Source of the DNA: a virus
Length of the DNA: 37,150 nt
Virus record (IMG/VR): IMGVR_UViG_3300020183_000230
Span: 1-37,150 of that record
Direction: 5' to 3' (one strand)
Shown here: positions 31,746 to 37,150 of the stretch, in pieces
How the letters are laid out: each line of letters opens with the position of its first letter
Numbering within the stretch: the first letter of the stretch is position 1
Notes under the pieces: model-generated
What the model was told of the DNA's origin: nothing
The model's input: the letters and a program-made list of their open reading frames with translations, nothing else
Databases searched by the model: none
Translations under genes and position numbers: made by a program

Positions 31746-34682
31746 ATGACGTTTACTATTGACAAAAAAAGTCCTTATTACGAACACGATCTTAAACTAA
31801 TGCGTAAGGCCAATGTAGCATTTGAAAAAATGCTATTAGAGCTAGCGATGTTAGACGAATATATAGAACAAGGCAAATTACATTTATTAGAATATAAGTT
31901 AAGTAAAAATACCCGCAGAGTCTATAATGAAATAAAACATCAGAATAATTCTAATTTTAAAAAGTTACTAGAAGAAGCTGCTGCTACTGATGCAACAACT
32001 GCTGCCAATCCAGCTTTGGATACCGGCAAAAATATTTTGGGTTTAATAAATAAATTTCATCAAGACAATAGTGCTGAAATTGGATTATTATCCTCGGATG
32101 ATACATTTAAAACATCAATACCCAAAAATATTGGTGCACAACCAGGCATTCTTAAAAAAATAACATCCAAAGCAATTGGCGCGGGTAGTAAATTAGGACA
32201 GATGACAGTAAATTTTTTGATTTCTATTTTGACAGGCGCTTTTCAAAAAATGGAGAAGGCGTATTCTCAATTTAAAAGCGACTTTTTAGATGCTAAAAAA
32301 CAGGATACCGCATGGAAATTTATCTACAGCAAAATGGGTCCAAGTATGACTGTAGCAAAAAGAAAAGAAGATGGTACCATTGAATATGTAAAAGATTCAT
32401 CTGGACCCGGTTTTTTAAATTGGTTAAAAGACTTTGTAACTAAAAATCCAAAATGGGCAAATGTTGTTGTTGGTATATTAATCAACGGTGCAAAATTCGC
32501 TTCAGTAACATTAGCAGGTGCAACAGGTGGAGCTTCACTGGCGGTAGGTGTAATCGTTGGTTTGATTTTAAGAACTCTCGTAGGTAGATTAAAGGGTGAA
32601 AGTTGGGGTACCGCTATTAAGAAAGCTGTAATAGTAACTGGTATGTCATTAATCGGTGGTGCTATAACTAAAGGATTGTTTAGTTATTTTAAAGGAGGAG
32701 GATTTTTAGATGGTGCTAAATCATATTTCACAGGAGTTCCTGGCACAGATCAAGCAGCAAGTGCTATATCAAATCAAACACTTGATGCAAAAGCAATTGC
32801 GTACGCAAAAGCAATGAAAGGTGCCGCGAATTTGTCTCAATTCAAACAAACTCCCGAATATAATGAAATGATAAAAAATCTTTCTATATCAGATTCTAGT
32901 CGAAGTACTGACGCAGCTGCGTCAAAAATTGCAACATTTTTTGCAAATAAAGATAAAGTATCTGATGTACAGTTACAATCATTTTTTAAATCCGGTTTAT
33001 CTGGTAGACTCGCTATATTAACAAAACAAGGAGTACCAACGGATAAAATCTTTTCTAATACAGCTAACACAGTTAAATCAGCAATTCAACAAGCTGAAAT
33101 TGATATGGAAACATTAAAAATGCCAAACATATCAAATTTAACTTCACAACTACATAAAGCATTTCCTCCAGATCAACCACCTACTGCTGACAGTTTATTG
33201 AAGTTCTTTACTAATAAAGGACTGAATCCTGAAAGTGCGAAGGATTTAGCAAAATCAATTACAGGTGGTGATAATGCTTCCGCAGCAGAAAAATTCAGAG
33301 ATTTGTGGAGAATGGGTGGTACTTCAGGAGATACAACAATATTCAATAAGTTGAAACTTATGGGAGACCTTCCAAAAGATCAATATGATAAATTGTTGGG
33401 TAGTGCCGATGCAACGGATGCAGCAACAACTGTTGTGGGTGGTCTTAAAAATTTAAGCGGATCACAATTAAAAGATATGGTAAGCAAAGCAGGTGGTCCC
33501 GATAAATTTTTGAATCAATTAGAAGAAAAAAATCCAGAGTTATATCAAAAGCTCCTGGCAGCGACAGATCGATACACACAAGGGCAAGGCGGTCCGGACT
33601 TCCAACTTAAAAATTTATTGTATAGACCCGAAAATGAAGTGTCCGTGCGAACTTTTAATAGAATTATAAACGCAGCCGGTGGTTTACCACAATCTACGAC
33701 TGGAGATGTAGTTACACAAGCTGCTGGTGTTGCTGATGCAGCAACAGCTGTTGTGGGTGGTCTTAAAAAATTAACTACACCACAGTTAGAAGATTTACTA
33801 AAAAAATCAGGTGGAGCTATAGCATTGAGAAACGCACTAGAAGATGACATTGCATATTCTGCTAAATTGACAGCAGCCGCTGAAAAGTTGTATCCAATGA
33901 ATGATTCAGATCGTGCAATACAGTATATATTTAATCAAGCAGCAAGAGGCGATGTAGAACAACTACAAAACCTTTTAAACGCAACCGGTGGTTTACCACA
34001 ATCTGTGATAGATACAGAAACAGCAGCACAACAAGCTTTACAAGTATCTGGAGGATTTAAACTTGCAAATCCTGAAGTAGCAAAACAAATTTTAGCAAAA
34101 GCTGGATTGCCAGCTGACGCAACATCCGAAAGTGTGTTCAGCAAAGGAGTAAAAGGTGTATTTGGTACAATGAGTATGGATCCAGAGCAACCATTTGCTG
34201 AAAGTACAAATAAACTGAATAGATTTCTTTTGGATTATGTTAAAGAAAGTTCATCACAAGGACAATCCGGTCTTTCAGCAACTGGATTTTTTAACTATTT
34301 ATCATCAAAAACAGGTGTACCTCTTAAAAGTTTGTCACAAATGATTGCGGGTGAAAATGCTGGAGAAACAGCTTTGGTAAAACAACATTTAACTCAAGTT
34401 TTAAATCAAGCTGCTGCAAATGCAGATGCTGGTGGAACTGCGAAAGATACTTTGTACGCATTATCAAGAGAAATGATGGGAAATTTGTCTGAAAAAATGC
34501 AACAATATCCTACACTTATGAGAGACTTTGGAGTTTCTGCTGCAGATGTTGCTAAACAGTCTGCTATTAATCAAGCAAAGAATGCTGGAACACAAATGAT
34601 ACAATCGGCTCCTCAATCTCTGGGTTCACTTGGATTAGACGAGTCAATTTATAAAAAAATGATTAAAAATTTATACTTATAA
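31746..34682 (+). CDS. large putative internal/ejected virion protein with membrane segments and helical repeats
   Basis: A 978-residue protein. Residues 1-77 are a charged helical leader ending FKKLLEE, then AAATDATTAAN. L75-E76-E77 before A78 fits the (L/I)-x-E cleavage rule of T4-type prohead protease. Residues about 237-315 hold long glycine-rich hydrophobic stretches (NVVVGILINGAKFASVTLAG, SLAVGVIVGLILRTLVG and AVIVTGMSLIGGAITKGLF) that could span a membrane. From about 340 to 960 the chain is Ala/Gln/Lys-rich and helical, with repeated units about 103-106 residues apart (VVGGLK near 561 and 667; GGLPQS near 643 and 746). This suits a protein packed in the head and delivered into the cell envelope, but a tail tape measure or other structural role cannot be excluded. 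The neighbour downstream is 3 bases away. Confidence 0.65.
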   Translation: MTFTIDKKSPYYEHDLKLMRKANVAFEKMLLELAMLDEYIEQGKLHLLEYKLSKNTRRVYNEIKHQNNSNFKKLLEEAAATDATTAANPALDTGKNILGLINKFHQDNSAEIGLLSSDDTFKTSIPKNIGAQPGILKKITSKAIGAGSKLGQMTVNFLISILTGAFQKMEKAYSQFKSDFLDAKKQDTAWKFIYSKMGPSMTVAKRKEDGTIEYVKDSSGPGFLNWLKDFVTKNPKWANVVVGILINGAKFASVTLAGATGGASLAVGVIVGLILRTLVGRLKGESWGTAIKKAVIVTGMSLIGGAITKGLFSYFKGGGFLDGAKSYFTGVPGTDQAASAISNQTLDAKAIAYAKAMKGAANLSQFKQTPEYNEMIKNLSISDSSRSTDAAASKIATFFANKDKVSDVQLQSFFKSGLSGRLAILTKQGVPTDKIFSNTANTVKSAIQQAEIDMETLKMPNISNLTSQLHKAFPPDQPPTADSLLKFFTNKGLNPESAKDLAKSITGGDNASAAEKFRDLWRMGGTSGDTTIFNKLKLMGDLPKDQYDKLLGSADATDAATTVVGGLKNLSGSQLKDMVSKAGGPDKFLNQLEEKNPELYQKLLAATDRYTQGQGGPDFQLKNLLYRPENEVSVRTFNRIINAAGGLPQSTTGDVVTQAAGVADAATAVVGGLKKLTTPQLEDLLKKSGGAIALRNALEDDIAYSAKLTAAAEKLYPMNDSDRAIQYIFNQAARGDVEQLQNLLNATGGLPQSVIDTETAAQQALQVSGGFKLANPEVAKQILAKAGLPADATSESVFSKGVKGVFGTMSMDPEQPFAESTNKLNRFLLDYVKESSSQGQSGLSATGFFNYLSSKTGVPLKSLSQMIAGENAGETALVKQHLTQVLNQAAANADAGGTAKDTLYALSREMMGNLSEKMQQYPTLMRDFGVSAADVAKQSAINQAKNAGTQMIQSAPQSLGSLGLDESIYKKMIKNLYL

Positions 34683-34685
34683 AAT

Positions 34686-36398
34686 ATGAACGAAAAAAAT
34701 TATAGTGGTGAATTATACCAGCAATTAATATTGGATGAAGGTTTATTTGATAAACTTAAAGGTTCATTGGGTATAAAGGGTAAAAAATTAACGGGAGACA
34801 ACTTAGATAAATTAGAAACAAATATCACACAATTATTAGGTAATATTGCTAAAGAATTAGGCGCGGTAGATTCATTAGAATTAGTCAAAAATTTAGAAAA
34901 ATATAAAACCGATGGTATTATTACAGACGATATAGCTAAGTATATTACAGATTTAAACAATTTATTAAACTCGATAAAAACAAATAAATCAAAATATACA
35001 ACTGCTACATCTGGTACAGCAGGACAAACAGGTACAGCAGGGCAAACAGGCACATCAGGGCAAACAGGCACATCTGGAGAAACAGGTACTTCCGGTTCAG
35101 ATGTAGTCCAACCCCCAGTTGCCGGTGGAGATTACGATAATATCAATATTTCCGATTTAAGGGTAGGCGATAATTTAGGCGACGATATTAAAGTAGGTCA
35201 AATTGATGCTTCAACTCTAAGTGGTATTCAAACCGATTTAAAAAATTTATATAATCAACTACCACAATCTGCAAGATTTAAATTGGATAATATACCAATT
35301 AAACTTCCACAAACAATAAGAAGAGTAAAACCGCCTGGTTTTGCTCCTACAATACCAATATCCGAAGAGTTAGCTCATTTTGATGATACACAAAATGTAG
35401 ACAATTTTAAAAAGACATTTGATGCTGTACTCAAAAAGTATAATGGTAAATTTGGCGATCCAAAAATAGGTTGGGAAGATTTACAAAAATTGGTAGCCAC
35501 TCTGTCTGTAAACGGAATGTTTAATGATCCTTTATTTGGAAAGTTATTTACAGCTTATATTACACTAAAAGCAGGCGGTTCATTAAACAGTCTAAGTACA
35601 ACGCCAAGTGGAGAAGGTACATCTGGTACCGGCGGACAAACGGGTACCGGCGGACAAACGGGTACCGGCGGACAAACGGGTACCGGCGGAAAAGATGGTG
35701 GCACATCTGGTACAACAGGTGGTGGTACTAGTGGTGGGACTGGAGCTACCGACGAAGCAGAATTAACAGAACTTGATTTAAAAAAATTTGTTGCATATTA
35801 TTCACAATTAATAAGAATACAAACCGAATTGAAAAAAGATCTGGGCGCTGATTTAAAAATAAATAAAGATGTCAATAGATATTATTCAATGTTGAAAAAT
35901 AGTTTAGTGTCGTTGCCTTTGATAGCTCACATCACAACAAAAGATACACCTACAACCAAAAAACTAAAGAGAAAATTTATAATTAGATTTTTGTGGGAAT
36001 TAAAAAACACACCTGCTATAGGTCAGGCAAAAGATTTAATCGGTAATGTAAATAAACTAGAAGAACAAGAAGCTTCGGTTGGATCAGGCAATACAGATGT
36101 TAATATACTAGCAAAATTTGCAGCGCAATCCAGCACATTAATTGATGGTATTAAAAAAAGTCTGCCAACAATGGTGATGTTGTTAAAAGCACTTTCAAAA
36201 AGTAAAATATCAACTCCGGAAGATAAAATGTTATTAACTATAATAAAAACATTTTTGAAATCTGTGATTAATAAAAATACAAACGATATTAAACCCGATC
36301 AAAAAATAGCTGATTCGGTAAAAAATTTATCATATACAAAGCCAGTTTCTGAAAGTTCAAATTACTTTAAAACCAGTGATTATAAATACTTTTTTTGA
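34686..36398 (+). CDS. putative virion protein with two collagen-like linkers and a CTS-like N-terminus
   Basis: A 570-residue protein in three helical domains (about 1-105, 140-305 and 353-560) joined by two flexible linkers: a T-G-T-[AS]-G-Q type stretch at 108-136 and a G-T-G-G-Q-T repeat at 308-352. The N-terminus MNEKNYSGELYQQLILDEGL resembles the capsid-targeting sequences of T4 internal proteins (a short amphipathic peptide ending in F/L-I-x-E before A/G). L16-D17-E18 before G19 fits the prohead protease rule. The C-terminus ends in aromatic SDYKYFF. It is coupled to the 978-residue gene by a 3-base gap and is on the opposite strand to the tail block. The likely role is as a head-packed or head-associated partner of that protein; this is inference. 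Confidence 0.65.
   Translation: MNEKNYSGELYQQLILDEGLFDKLKGSLGIKGKKLTGDNLDKLETNITQLLGNIAKELGAVDSLELVKNLEKYKTDGIITDDIAKYITDLNNLLNSIKTNKSKYTTATSGTAGQTGTAGQTGTSGQTGTSGETGTSGSDVVQPPVAGGDYDNINISDLRVGDNLGDDIKVGQIDASTLSGIQTDLKNLYNQLPQSARFKLDNIPIKLPQTIRRVKPPGFAPTIPISEELAHFDDTQNVDNFKKTFDAVLKKYNGKFGDPKIGWEDLQKLVATLSVNGMFNDPLFGKLFTAYITLKAGGSLNSLSTTPSGEGTSGTGGQTGTGGQTGTGGQTGTGGKDGGTSGTTGGGTSGGTGATDEAELTELDLKKFVAYYSQLIRIQTELKKDLGADLKINKDVNRYYSMLKNSLVSLPLIAHITTKDTPTTKKLKRKFIIRFLWELKNTPAIGQAKDLIGNVNKLEEQEASVGSGNTDVNILAKFAAQSSTLIDGIKKSLPTMVMLLKALSKSKISTPEDKMLLTIIKTFLKSVINKNTNDIKPDQKIADSVKNLSYTKPVSESSNYFKTSDYKYFF
35006..35090 (+). repeat. 15- to 18-bp-period collagen-like repeat, first linker
   Basis: Degenerate copies of ACAGGTACAGCAGGGCAA-type units encode G-T-A-G-Q-T and G-T-S-G-Q-T. 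The period is 18 bases. The sequence divergence between copies shows that this block is older than the second linker. Confidence 0.8.
35625..35692 (+). repeat. 18-bp perfect tandem repeats, second linker
   Basis: GGTACCGGCGGACAAACG begins at 35625, 35643 and 35661, with a fourth copy at 35679 that diverges at its end. The copies are identical, which points to recent expansion, and the block is far richer in G+C than its surroundings. It encodes G-T-G-G-Q-T. Confidence 0.92.
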
Positions 36399-36444
36399 AA
36401 ATTTCTAACTATATATTAGAAAACTGATATTAATATTATAAACT

Positions 36445-36735
36445 ATGAGTGATGTTACAAAATTTACAGATGAAGAAATGCAAGAAATTGCGGGATTACA
36501 AGCTAAATATCAACAAAAGATATTTGAACTGGGTCAACTACAACTACAAGAAATTGATCTAGAACAAACAAAAAAGCTTTTAGCTGATAAAAAAACTGAA
36601 TTGTTAGATAATTGGAAAACCGTTCAAAAAGAAGAAGAAGTACTTCTTAATAAATTGGCCGGTAAGTACGGTAATGGTAGTCTAAACTTAAAAGACGGTA
36701 CATTCAAGCCAGCTCCCCAACAAACATCTGTTTAA
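36445..36735 (+). CDS. small coiled-coil protein
   Basis: A 96-residue protein starting MSDVTKFTDEEMQEIAGLQA. Residues 8-75 form one long coiled coil with heptad-like Leu/Ile spacing (QKIFELGQLQLQEIDLEQTK), followed by AGKYGNGSLNLKDGTFKPAP and a short tail. The shape resembles small chaperone-like or prefoldin-like hairpins and is common in T4-like phages near structural genes, but I cannot name the family. It follows the rightward structural pair after 46 bases, in which a weak AT inverted repeat (TTTCTAA at 36402 and TTAGAAA at 36416) is seen. It is closed by a strong terminator. Confidence 0.78.
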   Translation: MSDVTKFTDEEMQEIAGLQAKYQQKIFELGQLQLQEIDLEQTKKLLADKKTELLDNWKTVQKEEEVLLNKLAGKYGNGSLNLKDGTFKPAPQQTSV

Positions 36736-36752
36736 TATAACCAATGCAAAAT

Positions 36753-36783
36753 AAAAGCCGGTCTTTATTGACCGGCTTTTTTG
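36753..36783. terminator. bidirectional terminator between convergent genes
   Basis: AAAAGCCGGTC pairs with GACCGGCTTTT around the loop TTTATT. A T run follows rightward (six Ts), and in the leftward direction TTTTATTTTG follows the stem. It lies 18 bases past the stop of the gene at 36445-36735 and immediately past the stop of the convergent gene at 36785-36961. Confidence 0.92.
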
Positions 36784-36784
36784 T

Positions 36785-36961
36785 TTATTGAGTTGAACTT
36801 GCTTCCTCAACAATTGCTTTAATCTCGGATTCAATTTCTTTCATCTTTTCCTTGTAACCCGCAGCAACATCCTTAAAATCCTTCTTTACATATAGAAGTT
36901 TTTCGGTCAATTCATATACCTTTTGTTCTGCTTGTTGTTTTGTTAATTTGATATTACTCAT
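36785..36961 (-). CDS. small coiled-coil protein, 58 residues
   Basis: A short leftward gene with ATG at 36961 and TAA at 36785. The product MSNIKLTKQQAEQKVYELTE... is one continuous amphipathic helix with a charged heptad pattern up to about residue 52 and a short polar tail ending in SSTQ. It has no family that I recognise. The open frame fills the gap between the shared terminator and the divergent gene at 36988 exactly, which supports it as real. No Shine-Dalgarno is visible in the AT-rich 26 bases before the start. Its resemblance in length and helix content to the convergent 96-residue protein is only general. Confidence 0.68.
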   Translation of the reverse strand: MSNIKLTKQQAEQKVYELTEKLLYVKKDFKDVAAGYKEKMKEIESEIKAIVEEASSTQ

Positions 36962-36987
36962 AATTTATTTATTAAATATTTATTTTT

Positions 36988-37150
36988 ATGGACGAAGTAA
37001 ATTTCCATGATATAAAAATTCACAATCATGAAATTACTATATGGGACAATCGGTTTGTTGTTTTAAGACATCCCGAAAAATGTGACATGTACGAAGATGA
37101 AAATTGTAGAGAAAAATTACTAAAATACTTAAGCGATGAAGGTTATATAA
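36988..37150 (+). CDS. rightward hypothetical gene, 3' end beyond window
   Basis: The ATG at 36988 opens a frame that is still open at the window end (54 codons seen), starting MDEVNFHDIKIHNHEITIWD and continuing with RFVVLRHPEKCDMYEDENCR. The visible part mixes beta strands and charged helix and has two cysteines close together (C-D-M-Y-E-D-E-N-C), which might bind metal. The start is preceded by ATATTTATTTTT, a near match to the TATTTATA box with 4 bases between TATTTAT and the ATG. The family is not recognised. Confidence 0.6.
   Translation, partial: MDEVNFHDIKIHNHEITIWDNRFVVLRHPEKCDMYEDENCREKLLKYLSDEGYI

Noticed and set aside
31746-34682. Tail tape measure protein
   Set aside because: Length and helix content would allow it, but it lies on the opposite strand from the tail block, has a leader with a protease-type site and lacks the usual tail tube and sheath neighbours. 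It is kept only as an alternative.
36399-36444. Terminator between the two rightward genes
   Set aside because: The TTTCTAA/TTAGAAA inverted repeat is short, all A/T but one pair, and has no T run after it.
1-37150. tRNA genes, integrase, lysis cassette or capsid genes
   Set aside because: No cloverleaf, recombinase, endolysin/holin or major capsid signature was found on either strand of this window; they may lie outside.

Overview
The window is an AT-rich segment (roughly 70% A+T by eye) of a contractile-tailed, T4-like phage genome, probably a large marine or freshwater myovirus. The supporting genes are baseplate wedge proteins of the gp25 and gp6 (J) families, a gp5/VgrG-like spike with a histidine-rich tip, a likely gp55-type late sigma factor, PhoH, a viral Hsp20 and a RuvC-like nuclease. 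The host cannot be read from the sequence. No tRNA, integrase, transposase or CRISPR array was seen.

Layout. (1) 1-19595, all leftward: a virion block. Reading in the direction of transcription it holds a small conserved protein, the spike, a glycine-zipper protein, a small protein, gp25, gp6, a DNRLRE-type fibre protein, a coiled-coil protein, a 1574-residue tail protein, a cluster of fibre or decoration proteins (one with FG-GAP propeller repeats and a dockerin-type EF-hand loop), and finally the start of a RuvC-like nuclease. Genes are separated by 0-45 bases and often overlap at stop and start. (2) 19659-22643, leftward: hsp20 with its own sigma70-like promoter and terminator, a coiled-coil membrane protein, two small genes and the sigma-like gene, closed by a second terminator. 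(3) 22776-29681, leftward: four fibre-type proteins, one with a C-terminal S74 self-cleaving chaperone. Three of the four share an N-terminal adaptor-like segment. (4) 29702-31690, leftward: phoH with an overlapping partner, then three small genes with a clear sigma70-like promoter and a terminator. (5) 31746-36735, rightward: two large proteins that look like processed internal virion proteins, plus a small coiled-coil protein, ended by a strong hairpin shared with a convergent small gene. (6) 36988-37150: the start of a rightward gene cut by the window edge.

The parts fit a late-gene programme: a phage sigma factor, tail, baseplate and fibre parts, and proteins that may be packed in the head. 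The most unusual signals are: the octamer TATTTATA (the exact reverse complement of the T4 late promoter box) 3-5 bases ahead of several start codons; N-terminal sites resembling T4 prohead-protease sites in the two rightward proteins, one of which is membrane-active looking; a dockerin-like calcium loop in a fibre; and many in-frame tandem repeats in fibre genes.
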